64,000 nt of DNA from Candidatus Neomarinimicrobiota bacterium (GCA_021734025.1 JAIPJS010000006.1:124001-188000), one strand, 5' to 3'. Shown: positions 42,685 through 52,599, counted from the first letter of the stretch. The notes: generated from the sequence alone by a model not told the origin. Numbers and translations are program-made.

Positions 42685-44079
42685 TCACTCCTCCGTCAAC
42701 AACTTTGCCAGCAAATCCGATGTAAATTCGTATTCCAGCTTTTCGCCGGCCTTCTCGAAGGCTTTCAGTCCTGCGCGCTCGAAATCGAGATGTATGCCTT
42801 TGACGTCTTCATAGACCTGTTTGTAAATTTCTTCGCCCGAGGTCATATCCAGGACAGCAACCGTCAGATCCACGTATGCCACATGTTGTCCGTATACAAC
42901 GGAACCCTTCCTGGATCGGGCATTTACCTCTATTTTGTAATCGGCGACGGAGATGGAATCCGAAAATGTGAACCCATTCGCTGCCAGACTGTTTTTTATC
43001 AACGGTTCCAGATACGGGACTTCAAGTGGTTGACCGAAATTTAGCTCGTTGGATTTGATATAGGCTTTCAGTCCGGAAACGTTCAACATGATCCTCGTCT
43101 CCGGTGCAGCCAGGCCGCCGATCATGCCCTCCACCATGGTCAGAGTCGTATCCGGCGGTCGCAGCCTTTCAATATCAACGGCTGCCCGCACTAATTGCGT
43201 TTTATCAGGCGCTGTAATTTTCGTCAGCCTAACCGCGGCCGTCCCTTTTTGGTTGGTTAATCCCCTGGACAGCATTTCCCCGTTACCTCTGAGGAAGGTA
43301 AACGTTACCGGCAAATCCATAACAGGAACCTCAGTATTGTCATCCCGGGTATAGATTGCGCTGACCAGTAATTGTGTTCCCGGATTTTTCCCGATTTTTA
43401 TATTGATGTTATCTTTGACGGGTACGAGCGAAATCCGGCTCAGCGTCTCCTGCAGCTCTCCATATATCCTGTTCTTCAGGAAAACATTTTCTCCATTGAT
43501 GCTGGTCTCCAGCGGTTCCGCAACATATTTCTGAATAGGCACAAACGCTTGCAGGTAGTAGCGAATTGCTCCGGTAAAATTGTTCTCCGCCTGCAGGCTT
43601 CCCCCATGACTCAATAGATCTTTGGAAAGAGCCATGGCATTTTCCATCCGCTCCATTTTTCGCATCTCCCACAACCCTCTCGACAGGCGGTAGTAAACCC
43701 AATACTCCTTCCGGGTTTCATAGGTATCCACCACCTCGTAGCCCTCCAATTCGCTCTTGGTGGTAGCCCGAATCTCCTGTCTGATCGATTCCCGGCTCTT
43801 CCCGGATTGCTCCACGGCGATGTCTATCACTTCGCTGGAGATATTCACCATGATTTCCGAAGAGAGGTCGCTCAGGGCGGCATTCTTGGCGCGCTGGATG
43901 TAATCCCTGGAGTCGCCATCCTTTTGTACAACGCCTATACCGATATAGTATTGAGGATCAACCGGGCGTTTTTCCACCCAATCCGGTGCGGCCGAATAAC
44001 CGAGTGATACAAACAGCATAATGCCCACCACGGATGAAATGAGTTGTGTTACTTGGGATTGTGCAGATACACGAAACAT
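42685..44079 (-). CDS. LPP20-like secreted envelope protein
   Basis: 464 residues; N-terminal hydrophobic segment (VVGIMLFVSLGYSA) then PDWVEKRPVDPQYYIGIGVV and RAKNAALSDLSSEIMVNISS, the LPP20 (TonB-box-like stress lipoprotein) domain layout, but without a lipobox. The middle contains beta-rich repeats and a GTAAVRLTKI stretch like an Ig-type fold; the C-terminal third has no family I recognise. Last of five minus-strand genes in an envelope cluster. In other bacteria LPP20-domain proteins occur beside CsgG/FlgO-type proteins, as here. Confidence 0.65.
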   Translation of the reverse strand: MFRVSAQSQVTQLISSVVGIMLFVSLGYSAAPDWVEKRPVDPQYYIGIGVVQKDGDSRDYIQRAKNAALSDLSSEIMVNISSEVIDIAVEQSGKSRESIRQEIRATTKSELEGYEVVDTYETRKEYWVYYRLSRGLWEMRKMERMENAMALSKDLLSHGGSLQAENNFTGAIRYYLQAFVPIQKYVAEPLETSINGENVFLKNRIYGELQETLSRISLVPVKDNINIKIGKNPGTQLLVSAIYTRDDNTEVPVMDLPVTFTFLRGNGEMLSRGLTNQKGTAAVRLTKITAPDKTQLVRAAVDIERLRPPDTTLTMVEGMIGGLAAPETRIMLNVSGLKAYIKSNELNFGQPLEVPYLEPLIKNSLAANGFTFSDSISVADYKIEVNARSRKGSVVYGQHVAYVDLTVAVLDMTSGEEIYKQVYEDVKGIHLDFERAGLKAFEKAGEKLEYEFTSDLLAKLLTEE

Positions 44080-44139
44080 ATCAGGAGCCTCTCCTGGGGT
44101 TACATTACGAATATGGGCGCGTTTGTCAAATATACAGTC

Positions 44140-45072
44140 CTATCTGTTTCGTTCCGATTGTTCAATTTTGGGAAACGACCGGGATAAGTTTGATACTGTT
44201 CCCTTTACAGGCATTGCTTTGGTAACTCCGTCAAACAAGACAATGGCCTGGATACCAAAATTTCCTTCGGAAAATTCCTGGTAACTCCCCCCAGATGGGT
44301 CATAAATCCATGAATTTCCGCTGGTACTTGTATCCAAGCCGATATGCGGTCCGTAGGTGTTGTTTTGATCCGGGCCATCATAGATATACACTGAAATAAA
44401 GAACCGGTCAGAAAAATCAAGATTCAGGCTTTCAAGTTCATAAATCTGCCATCCGAAGCCCGCGGTCCGGACTGCAGCCGGCTTGGTATCAAGATAGTTT
44501 CCTTCTGAATCCAGAATATCAATATCAAAGTCGTAGTCACCCCGGATATAGAGTCGCACCCCGACCAAATCCAGGGGATACACAGGAGAATGAAATTCGG
44601 TAATAAACTCGACCTGCGATTCCAACGCATACCTAAATTCTTCAAAATCCCCATCATCGTACGAGAGGACCACCGGATCCCACTCCAGCGCGATTTCCAC
44701 ATTTTCTTTGTTTTTATCGAGGTCCCTGACTTCCATACCATGGAACAGCTGACGGCCAGCCGCATCTTTCCCCGAGATCGCAAACCGGCGCAGGTCCCCT
44801 TTTTCTACCTCGAACTCCCCCATCGCTACTCGTTGACCATCAATGGTTCGGATGGTAAGTGTCTCTTCCATCTGTTCGATATCAGGACCTGTAATCTTGA
44901 GGTCAACCCGATCGATAAATGCAATTTTCGAAAAGCCCGTATTATCATCAGAAAAAAGAGACAACTGCACCTCTGAGTAGTGATTTTCCTGGGATTGTAC
45001 GAGCAAGCTGTCGCAACCGGTTAAGAATGCGCTTACTAATGTCACCGCCAATATAATTCGCTTGGTATTCAT
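44140..45072 (-). CDS. Predicted lipoprotein of unknown family
   Basis: 310 residues with a lipobox (AFLTGC at about residue 20), then beta-rich sequence. The second half (YALESQVEFITEFHSPVYPL, VRLYIRGDYDFDIDILDSEG) resembles a jelly-roll/PPC-like domain. It lies 21 nt after the CsgG-like gene and 60 nt before the LPP20-like gene. Function unknown. Confidence 0.7.
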   Translation of the reverse strand: MNTKRIILAVTLVSAFLTGCDSLLVQSQENHYSEVQLSLFSDDNTGFSKIAFIDRVDLKITGPDIEQMEETLTIRTIDGQRVAMGEFEVEKGDLRRFAISGKDAAGRQLFHGMEVRDLDKNKENVEIALEWDPVVLSYDDGDFEEFRYALESQVEFITEFHSPVYPLDLVGVRLYIRGDYDFDIDILDSEGNYLDTKPAAVRTAGFGWQIYELESLNLDFSDRFFISVYIYDGPDQNNTYGPHIGLDTSTSGNSWIYDPSGGSYQEFSEGNFGIQAIVLFDGVTKAMPVKGTVSNLSRSFPKIEQSERNR

Positions 45073-45093
45073 AATAGGCTCCCGGATTCCAAT

Positions 45094-45801
45094 TTACGGC
45101 AGCGGTACGCTGACCGATACCGTTGAAATATTACTTTCGCCCCCACCGGCAGACATGGCGTACGCCGTACCTCCAACTACGCCCACGCCAACGATTGTCC
45201 AGAACCACCATCTGGAGTAAAAAGGGGATTCCATTTGAGTTTGCGCAGTGTTCTTCTGCAAATCCGCCTGGGAAACCTGCTGGATCGCCACTGGCCGGGA
45301 CCGATCCCCCACCATTTGATATTCCATTGATTGAGCCATCTGATCCATTAATTCAAAGATCTCTTCCCCGATTGCTCCCCGCCGGGTATCAGCCTTGATA
45401 ATTTTGCTGGATTCCACATCGATGAGCCGGGCGTTTATCTGAATCATTTCTCCGATAGTCACAAAGCTCCCCACGAGGATAGCATTCGCTCCCACCGCAC
45501 GACCAACCTCCACCGCAGTCTGTTCATCCACGATACCTGACATACCCAACTGCATCTCAGAGATGGCATCCTGAAGACGGCCCCGCTCGACGATCTCCAG
45601 TTGCCCGCTTCTCGCCATACTCGTGATGACGGATTCCGGTATCGCTTTCTCTAGGTAATTCAATACTTGATTATTGCTGGTATTCTTAAAATCAACGATC
45701 GCTATCACGATTGTCTCTCCCGGCGGCAGGGCAAGGACCAGCGATTGGAACATCAGCAGGCTACTCAGGAGAACAGCAGTGACCTTCTTCACCGTACCCA
45801 T
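45094..45801 (-). CDS. CsgG/FlgO-like protein with C-terminal membrane helix
   Basis: 235 residues: signal peptide, then a CsgG-type core (IVIAIVDFKNTSNNQVLNYL, ELMDQMAQSMEY region, VGRAVGANAILVGSFV, INARLIDVESSKIIKAD). Unlike CsgG it has no lipobox, and it ends with a membrane helix (WWFWTIVGVGVVGGTAYAMS) and a short tail, so it cannot be a simple curli pore. Start ATG 45801 has AAAGGA 6 nt upstream; a GTG at 45819 is less likely. Confidence 0.75.
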   Translation of the reverse strand: MGTVKKVTAVLLSSLLMFQSLVLALPPGETIVIAIVDFKNTSNNQVLNYLEKAIPESVITSMARSGQLEIVERGRLQDAISEMQLGMSGIVDEQTAVEVGRAVGANAILVGSFVTIGEMIQINARLIDVESSKIIKADTRRGAIGEEIFELMDQMAQSMEYQMVGDRSRPVAIQQVSQADLQKNTAQTQMESPFYSRWWFWTIVGVGVVGGTAYAMSAGGGESNISTVSVSVPLP

Positions 45802-45946
45802 AGGAATTCCTTTCACCAATTAGATTTATTTTAGAATGCAGAATCTAAACAGACCAGTACCGGTCGGACCAACCTGGTCAGCAAGGCAAGAATATTTCGA
45901 ATTTTAATTTAATCCATTTCCCAGAAAGGGCAATAAGATTATTGTT

Positions 45947-47185
45947 TTACATGCCACCGGTCTGTGTAGCAAATCGTGAGCTGTCCTTCACTAACAGCTC
46001 ATCCGGGAAACGGGTATCATCAATCCATTGGATTATTTGCTCCCGGCGCTCGGCGTTTTGCTCGGTGGTATAGTGCTCGTTCCCGGAGAGGGTTTTACCT
46101 GCAGAGATCCGACCGAGATAATCAACCATGGCCGACGGGGCGTAACCAGCTCTGGCGGCGATGGTTAAACCGTATTCATCTGCTTCGTCCTCGTACTCCT
46201 GGAGCCGGCCGGAGAAAATAGTTTCATACGACTCGATAGCGATATTTTCCAGGTCGTCACTGGTGGATTGTATATCGGAAGACATTTCAGTTTCACTCTC
46301 CAACTCCATGAAAGCGTTATCCGCTGTGACCATTACCTTTCGTTTTTCAAGTTCCTTCATTCCGTGGCGCAGCACCACATGGGCGATTTCGTGTCCCATA
46401 AAGCAGGCCAGTTCCGCCTCGTTTTGCATCCGTTCTATGGCGCCTTTTGTGATAAACACAATGCCGCCCGGACAGGAATACGCGTTTACCTTGTCAACGT
46501 CGAGAATGAAGAATTTAAACCCCTGATCCCATGAATCGCTGGCCTCCACTACCAGGTTCCCGACGAAGTTCACATAATTCTGCAGGTTCCGGTTTTCGTA
46601 AATGCCGAGTTCGGCAATCCTGGAAGCGATTCCAAGTCCTACGCCTTCCTCGGGGAAAGAGAAAACATCTCTGCCCCGCTGGCGAGGCAGATCGACCTTC
46701 CGCCTGAGTTTCCGGAGATTGCGATCTGCATATGTCTCCTGCCGAAACTGCTGGTATCGCCGGGGATCGATCCGGTAGGAATACAGTGTCTCCAGGAAGG
46801 ATCCGTCCCCTTCCAGTCGATGTGCGTATTTCTCGGCGAATCCCTTGACGGCAGCGGATACGCCGGACTGCGCCACCTTCGTAACGCTGGGAGTAGCGCT
46901 CATCTTCGCAAACGGATCCTCCGACTTCGCCTTTCCGGCCTGCACCGCCTTTTCCGAGACGTAGCCGTTCAATTCCTCGACCGACACCTTAATCCAGTGT
47001 TCCTGCGCTTCCAGCTGTTCTACTTCCGTGCCCTTCTGCAGCTCTGCAACCGCCGGAAAGAATGAGCCCGGCCCCTCCCGGAGCGTCGCCCGTTCCCGCT
47101 CAACAGTGGCGGTTTCGCCGCAGAATCCGGTTGACCCGATAATTAAAACCACCAATGAAATTATTACATTCAGCAATCCTTTCAT
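45947..47185 (-). CDS. SH3-domain M48 family metallopeptidase
   Basis: 412 residues: signal peptide, a bacterial SH3 domain (about residues 25-85: RATLREGPGSFFPAVAEL, WIKVSVEELNGYVSE), then an M48 protease with the zinc helix MGHEIAHVVLRHG and the third ligand in EYEDEADEYGL. M48 proteins such as BepA and LoiP process or degrade periplasmic and outer-membrane proteins. Its place before CsgG-like and lipoprotein genes suggests envelope quality control. Start ATG 47185 follows AAGGGG. Confidence 0.85.
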   Translation of the reverse strand: MKGLLNVIISLVVLIIGSTGFCGETATVERERATLREGPGSFFPAVAELQKGTEVEQLEAQEHWIKVSVEELNGYVSEKAVQAGKAKSEDPFAKMSATPSVTKVAQSGVSAAVKGFAEKYAHRLEGDGSFLETLYSYRIDPRRYQQFRQETYADRNLRKLRRKVDLPRQRGRDVFSFPEEGVGLGIASRIAELGIYENRNLQNYVNFVGNLVVEASDSWDQGFKFFILDVDKVNAYSCPGGIVFITKGAIERMQNEAELACFMGHEIAHVVLRHGMKELEKRKVMVTADNAFMELESETEMSSDIQSTSDDLENIAIESYETIFSGRLQEYEDEADEYGLTIAARAGYAPSAMVDYLGRISAGKTLSGNEHYTTEQNAERREQIIQWIDDTRFPDELLVKDSSRFATQTGGM

Positions 47186-47252
47186 GGCACGCCCCTTCTT
47201 CATATAATTCATAACACAATTGCACTGACTCCGGAACCGAAACTCGGTCGTC

Positions 47253-49451
47253 TTACTTACTCGTCAAAGTAAACACGCCGTCCCACTCTTTCGGCTTTTC
47301 CTTCTTCAACACCTGCGAACGTTCGAGCATGGTTTGGGATGGTGAATCATTATACGGCTCAACGGCCAGTTCTCCAAAGATGGAAATCGCCGCCTTCCAG
47401 TTCCCGTTCCGATATTCCAGGAGTCCCTCGTGGTATTGCTTGTAGAGTTCGGTATTATGCCGGGTGGCATTTTCGAGGCGATCTATAAGTTCATAAATCT
47501 TCACCGGCTCAGTCTTCCCCTTGACCCGGAGCAGGTCCAGCTCCCGGCATAGGAATTCTTCCTTCACCAGTGCGTAGGTCGATTCGCTGATAATAATTTG
47601 CGTTTTAAAGACCTTGTTCACGCCTTCCAGCCTGGCGGCCAGGTTCACGTCATCGCCGATGGCGGTATAATCGGTACGCCGCTCCGAGCCGATGTTTCCG
47701 GCGACGATAGGCCCGGAGTTCAAACCAATCCTGGTATTCCTGTGAAAATGTGCCGCCGGTGATACCGATTCTCCGTTTGAAGTCAGGGAATACGCAAACT
47801 CCCGGTGAGCCAGCGCAGCCTGGCAGGCCAGGACGGCGTGGTCATCTCTGGGAAGTGGTGCGCCGAACAACGCCATGATTCCGTCTCCTGTATATTTATC
47901 CAGCAAGCCATTGTGGTCTAGCACGAAACTGGTGAGTTTGTCAAAATACTCGTTCAGATACTGTACCAGTTCCGGAGCGGATTTCCCTTCAGAAAACGTA
48001 GTAAAGTTATAAATATCCGAGAATAAAACTGTGGCGTAGATCTCATCTCCGCCCATTTGGACCATATCCGGTTCCCGCAGGAGGTTCTGGATTACGTCGG
48101 GATGAACGTACCGGCTGAAGACCTTGCGGATTTCCAGCTTGGAGCGGCCTTCCATGACGAAACTAAGCGTCGCTGCCGTCACATACGACAACACAAATCC
48201 GGTCGCCGGGAATACAATCTCCATCCAGATTCGATGTGTATTCCAGAGAAGGAGTGAGAGGCCAACGAGAAATAGGGCGATTCCCGGCAGGAGCAAATGG
48301 CTGTAGCGCATACGAAATTGTGTGAAGGCAAGGTATGCCAGGAAGGCAATAAGCATCGTATTAAGAAATGTGAGCCAGGCCGGCATTCGGTGGACAAAAT
48401 CACCCTGCGTGAAATTGCTGAGCACGGTTGCCCAGATCTCCATACCGGGGTACGGCGTGATTCCGGTGAATGGGGTCGGCTTTAAATCCTTGAGTCCTGC
48501 TGCCGAAGCCCCGACGATGATATATTTATCCCGGAACATCTCCGGATCGAGCGAAGGCTCACCACCGTACCTGAGAGCGCTTGCCGTCTGAATGACTGCG
48601 CTGATCGGTACGTATTGAAAGGCGCCCTCCGGGCCTCCGGGCCCGTACCAGTTCACCAGATACTCGCCATTTTCGTCCAGCGGAATCTGCTGATCACCCG
48701 CCCGGATTTTTTGGCCGTCAGTCCGTATTTCTCCAAAGCCTCCGCTCTCAATCCATCCCCGGATCGGCAGGCTGGCCAGCGTTTTACTACGATAGGTAAA
48801 CAGCGGCCGGGTCCGCCGAAGTACGCCATCCTGGTCAGTGTGCACGTTGGTGATGCCCAATCCCGCAGCGGCGTGAAGTAATGTATCGATCGGCACCTTA
48901 GCTCCCTGATACGCGATGTGGGACAGATCGTTCTTACCTTCTATGGGAATACCAAATTGTTTCGGAATCAGGCCTCCGGAGGAATCGACCAGTAACTCAC
49001 ACCCCAGGATAACTTTGCCATGGTCCCGGATGGATTCGGCAAAGGCGCCATCGGTCTGGTCGGCGTAGGTCTCGTCACGGTTCAGATCCGGATCGTAGAA
49101 CAGCATATCGTACATGACCGCGCGGCTGTTCACATCTTTGAAAAGAGAGTTCATCAGTGCATAGAAATTCCGGGGGAATGGATACTGGATGCCGACCGTC
49201 TCGCCAAAGTATTCCAAGCTATTGTTATCGATATCGACCAGAACGATGTTGGAATCCGCCCGCTCCGGAATGGGGAACTGCACGAACCGATAATCCAGGG
49301 TTTTCTGCTCGATTTCCCGCATGAATGCCAGATTGTTGAGCGCCATGGCAACCAAACTGAGCACCAGGGCAATACCCAGCGCCACGTACCAGGTGCGATA
49401 CGTTTTGGTAAATTGATTGGTAACACTGTTGAGAAAACCCGGAATGTTCAT
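47253..49451 (-). CDS. CHASE2-domain class III adenylate/guanylate cyclase
   Basis: 732 residues: an N-terminal membrane helix, an extracytoplasmic CHASE2 sensor domain (VLVDIDNNSLEYFGE, VMYDMLFYDPDLNRDE), three further helices near residues 365-445 (FLNTMLIAFLAYLAFTQF, LLLPGIALFLVGLSLLLW), then a class III cyclase domain. Metal-binding Asp residues are in LFSDIYNFTTFSE and DKYTGDGIMALFG; substrate residues in AIGDDVNLAARLE favour ATP. A C-terminal TPR-like segment (YHEGLLEYRNGNWKAAISIF) closes it. It would turn an envelope signal into cAMP. It heads the five-gene envelope cluster. Start ATG 49451 gives a short polar lead into the helix; an in-frame start at 49583 adds 44 atypical residues. 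Confidence 0.88.
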   Translation of the reverse strand: MNIPGFLNSVTNQFTKTYRTWYVALGIALVLSLVAMALNNLAFMREIEQKTLDYRFVQFPIPERADSNIVLVDIDNNSLEYFGETVGIQYPFPRNFYALMNSLFKDVNSRAVMYDMLFYDPDLNRDETYADQTDGAFAESIRDHGKVILGCELLVDSSGGLIPKQFGIPIEGKNDLSHIAYQGAKVPIDTLLHAAAGLGITNVHTDQDGVLRRTRPLFTYRSKTLASLPIRGWIESGGFGEIRTDGQKIRAGDQQIPLDENGEYLVNWYGPGGPEGAFQYVPISAVIQTASALRYGGEPSLDPEMFRDKYIIVGASAAGLKDLKPTPFTGITPYPGMEIWATVLSNFTQGDFVHRMPAWLTFLNTMLIAFLAYLAFTQFRMRYSHLLLPGIALFLVGLSLLLWNTHRIWMEIVFPATGFVLSYVTAATLSFVMEGRSKLEIRKVFSRYVHPDVIQNLLREPDMVQMGGDEIYATVLFSDIYNFTTFSEGKSAPELVQYLNEYFDKLTSFVLDHNGLLDKYTGDGIMALFGAPLPRDDHAVLACQAALAHREFAYSLTSNGESVSPAAHFHRNTRIGLNSGPIVAGNIGSERRTDYTAIGDDVNLAARLEGVNKVFKTQIIISESTYALVKEEFLCRELDLLRVKGKTEPVKIYELIDRLENATRHNTELYKQYHEGLLEYRNGNWKAAISIFGELAVEPYNDSPSQTMLERSQVLKKEKPKEWDGVFTLTSK

Positions 49452-49785
49452 ACAGGATTTACCACGTAAGTTAACCCAAAAAGAAATTATACGAAGTGGA
49501 GAGAAGGTGCAACGGGGAAGTGGAGTAATGTAAATGAATTCAGGAACACACTTAAAACAAAGAAATGCCTGGTGTATCTCCACTCATGCCGCATAATTAG
49601 AAATTTTCCCTTTTCCCTATTCTCAGACACTCTTTATCACGTTCACTGCCAAAAAAATTTCCGCAAAACCAAAATATAAATTTATGTTTCGTACAGATTT
49701 ACAAAGTTCCCAAGAAGACACGATCAAATTACCGGAACCTGCCATGGAGAAGATAACGTCTGGATATCTCCTGTATGGTATTGAT

Positions 49786-49813
49786 GTAGGGACACGCCAT
49801 GGCGTGTCCCTAC
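49786..49813. repeat. Perfect 28-bp palindrome
   Basis: Arms GTAGGGACACGCCA and TGGCGTGTCCCTAC meet with no loop. It is the only distinctive element in the 469-nt gap 49452-49920; otherwise AT-rich sequence with no coding frame. Confidence 0.7.
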
Positions 49814-49920
49814 CAAAGGTGTATCCCCAGCCCTTCACTGTTAAATTCCTGTTTTCACACAGCCTTCATATCTATCTCTCATCAAAAATGTTATAGATAA
49901 CTTGCAAAGGAATTACTTTT

Positions 49921-51333
49921 TCACTTCTCCCCCGGTATCCCCCGGTCGGTCATCGCACGAACATCCAGCGCCTCCTCCAGTTCTTCTTTGGAAAGCAGTC
50001 CCATCTCTTCCACGACCTGCGGCACGGGCTTTCTCTCTGCCGCCGCCTTTTTGGCTACTTCGGAGGCTTTATCATAGCCGATCTTCTGGTTGAGCGCCGT
50101 AGCGATGGAGGGGTTGAGCTCCACAAGCTCTTTACACCGTTCCCGGTCGACCTCAATACCGTCCAGGCATTTCGTCCGGAACGCGTCGAGTACATTTGTC
50201 AACAGGTGCACACTCTCCAGCATCGCATGCGTCATCACCGGCATCATCACATTGAGCTGGAAGTTGCCGTGGGTTCCGCTTACCGTGATAGTCTGTACGT
50301 TGCCGATGACCCGCGCCGCTACTTGCATCACCGATTCACTCATCACCGGATTCACCTTGCCCGGCATAATGGACGAGCCCGGCTGAATCACCGGCAGTTT
50401 GATTTCCGCGATGCCGCTGGTAGGCCCGCTGCTCAAGAACCGGATATCATTGGCAATTTTTAAGAGAGATTGCGCAAGCGTGTTTACTGCGCCTGCCGCC
50501 GACACGTAGGCATCCTTTGCGGCCTGCGCCTCGAAGTGATTTTCCGCTTCCCACAGTTCCAGGCCGGTTTTTTCCGCGAGCGCGTCTACCATCTTGCCAG
50601 GGAATTCCACGGGGCAGTTGATTCCAGTACCGGTGGCGGTCCCGCCGATAGCCAGCTCGGAGAGTTCATCCAATGCAATCCGGAGCCGGTCGATAGCGCG
50701 CTCGGCCTGCTGTGCATAGCCGCCGAACTCCTGCCCCAGGCGGATGGGCGTGGCGTCCATAAGATGGGTGCGCCCGCTCTTAACCACATCGTCGAATTCG
50801 TCAGCCTTTTGTTCCAAAGATTTCTGAAATTTCTTCAGCGACGGGATGAGATCCTCCTCAATCGCCATCATGGTGGAGAGATGCATGGCCGTGGGAATCA
50901 CGTCGTTGGATGACTGGGACATGTTCACGTGATCATTGGGATGGACAGCCTTACTACCGATTGCTTCGCCGAGGATTTCTGCCGCACGGTTTGCAATGAC
51001 TTCGTTGGCATTCATATTGGTGGATGTCCCGCTTCCGGTCTGAAAGATGTCAAGAATGAACTGATCATCCAGATCACCGTCAATGACCTGTTGTGCCGCC
51101 TGAATGATGGCGTCGGCGATATTAGCGTCCACCAGTCCAAGGTCGCGGTTCACCTCGGCAGCTGATTGTTTGATATAGCCTAAGGCCTGGATGAATCGGC
51201 GCGGAAACCTCAGGTCACTAATGGGGAAATTTTCTTTGGCCCGTTGAGTCTGGGCGCCGTAATATGACCCCGCCGGTACTTGCACTTCGCCCAGCGAATC
51301 TTTTTCGGTTCGTGTCTGCTGGTTCATATTCAA
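49921..51333 (-). CDS. fumC: Class II fumarate hydratase
   Basis: TCA-cycle interconversion of fumarate and malate. 470 residues; family signature GSSIMPGKVNPV, the SGTHGNFQLN block and the N-terminal GTSTNMNANEV. Argininosuccinate lyase/aspartase relatives are excluded by the FumC-type LMDATPIRLGQE segment. Both flanks are repeat-rich, so it is probably monocistronic. Confidence 0.95.
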   Translation of the reverse strand: MNMNQQTRTEKDSLGEVQVPAGSYYGAQTQRAKENFPISDLRFPRRFIQALGYIKQSAAEVNRDLGLVDANIADAIIQAAQQVIDGDLDDQFILDIFQTGSGTSTNMNANEVIANRAAEILGEAIGSKAVHPNDHVNMSQSSNDVIPTAMHLSTMMAIEEDLIPSLKKFQKSLEQKADEFDDVVKSGRTHLMDATPIRLGQEFGGYAQQAERAIDRLRIALDELSELAIGGTATGTGINCPVEFPGKMVDALAEKTGLELWEAENHFEAQAAKDAYVSAAGAVNTLAQSLLKIANDIRFLSSGPTSGIAEIKLPVIQPGSSIMPGKVNPVMSESVMQVAARVIGNVQTITVSGTHGNFQLNVMMPVMTHAMLESVHLLTNVLDAFRTKCLDGIEVDRERCKELVELNPSIATALNQKIGYDKASEVAKKAAAERKPVPQVVEEMGLLSKEELEEALDVRAMTDRGIPGEK

Positions 51334-51416
51334 TTCTCCGGATTAATTTTCTTTGGATTTTTAATTACTCAAGTTTAACGAAGGGAGGGAGAAAGGTGCA
51401 ACGGTGGGTTTTTAAA

Positions 51417-51561
51417 TTGTCATCCCGACCGATCCCGGCGAATGCCGGGAGAGTGGAGCGATCCCGTAAGGGAACCTTCAAGGATATACTTGCCAGATCC
51501 TTCCCCGTAGGGATCCCGTTGGGGCGGCTGCGTCCGGCGGCGGCCGGTCTCCGCTCAGGAT
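51417..51561. repeat. GTCATCCCGA inverted repeat (copy 2)
   Basis: Begins GTCATCCCGACCGATC and ends CTCCGCTCAGGATGAC, with inner GGGATCCC motifs. Related to 19787-19924 and to the copies that follow it here. Confidence 0.6.
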
Positions 51562-51597
51562 GACTGTGAGTTTTTCTCTAATTCAAAGTAAAAAGAG

Positions 51598-52056
51598 GAG
51601 TCATTCCGACGGAGCCCGGTGTTCAGGGCGATTGGAGGAATCTCGTACAGGAGTCTCCGGGGTTAATCGGGCGAGATCTTTTCGCCCAAAAAAACCCGCC
51701 AATGATGCTGTGAGCTGTTAATGGCGGTTCCGCATTATTGCGCTCCATTCTCCGACCCTTTCAGGGATCTCGACCCTGAAAGGGTCTGTTGGATACAGTA
51801 ATTACCGCAAATGCCCTCACTGGTCCTTTGCAACGTCGATAGCATTGTCATAGTAAACTAAAAAGAAAGTAAAAAACCAGTCATTCCGACTGAGCGAAGC
51901 GAACGGAGGAATCTCGTGAAGTAATCTCCGAGGCTAATTGAACGAGAACCTTTCCCAAAGGGATCCCTTCGGGGCGACTCGCTCCGCTCAGGAGGACCCA
52001 TTTATGGCTCTCACAAAAAAAACCGCCAATGACGCTGCAAGCGTTCAATGGCGGTT
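51598..52056. repeat. Tandem long inverted-repeat elements
   Basis: Completes the 750-nt gap 51334-52083. Two GTCATTCCGAC elements (51601 and 51889), each with GGAGGAATCTCGT and GAACCTTT/GATC stretches and an AACCGCCAATGA...CAATGGCGGTT-type stem at its end (51698-51735; 52020-52056). Between them lies GACCCTTTCAGGG pairing with CCCTGAAAGGGTC (51754-51786, perfect). No reading frame. Confidence 0.6.
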
Positions 52057-52083
52057 CCTAAAAATAACCAGGGTAGTTTATAA

Positions 52084-52590
52084 TTACTCCGCCAGCGTCT
52101 CCTTCACATTCCTATACACCTCTTTGACATGCGACCGGGATCGCTGGTCAGCATAGACGCGGACGACTTCATGATCGCGGGAAACGACAAAACTCACACG
52201 GGCATTGATGCCGCTCTCGAATCTGGTACCGTATGCCTCGCTGGCTTCGTTTTCCGGGTCGGCGAGCAGCGTGAGCGAAATGTTATTTTTCTGTGCATAT
52301 CGTTTATGCGTCTCAATGCCATCTTCACTAATGCCGACCGGCGTAATGCCCAAATCCTCAAATCGCTCCCGATATTCATTTAATGTCGCCAGTTCTTCTG
52401 ACACCCCAGGAGCGCCATCTCTGGAAAAGAAATACAGCAACGCCATTCCTCTGTTCAGCAGGTGCGCCAGGGAGACGTCCTCGCCGTTTTGATCGGTCAG
52501 CGTAAAATCCGGCGCAGGCGTACCGGCCGGCTTCACATTGTGATCGTTGAAATTCTTCGCAATATCGATTGAGTTTTCCATATTTTCCAT
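52084..52590 (-). CDS. Peroxiredoxin-fold protein lacking all cysteines
   Basis: 168 residues of AhpC/TSA fold (APDFTLTDQNGEDVSLAHLL; YFFSRDGAPGVSEELATL; ITPVGISEDGIETHKRYA). In active peroxiredoxins the catalytic motif is T-x-x-C (such as TPGC); here it is APGV (residues 60-63). Thr and Cys are both gone, and the protein has no Cys anywhere. It cannot be a thiol peroxidase and may be structural, a chaperone or a binding protein. It follows cysQ by 9 nt; AGGAG precedes ATG 52590. Confidence 0.85.
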   Translation of the reverse strand: MENMENSIDIAKNFNDHNVKPAGTPAPDFTLTDQNGEDVSLAHLLNRGMALLYFFSRDGAPGVSEELATLNEYRERFEDLGITPVGISEDGIETHKRYAQKNNISLTLLADPENEASEAYGTRFESGINARVSFVVSRDHEVVRVYADQRSRSHVKEVYRNVKETLAE

Positions 52591-52599
52591 AGTGCGCTC

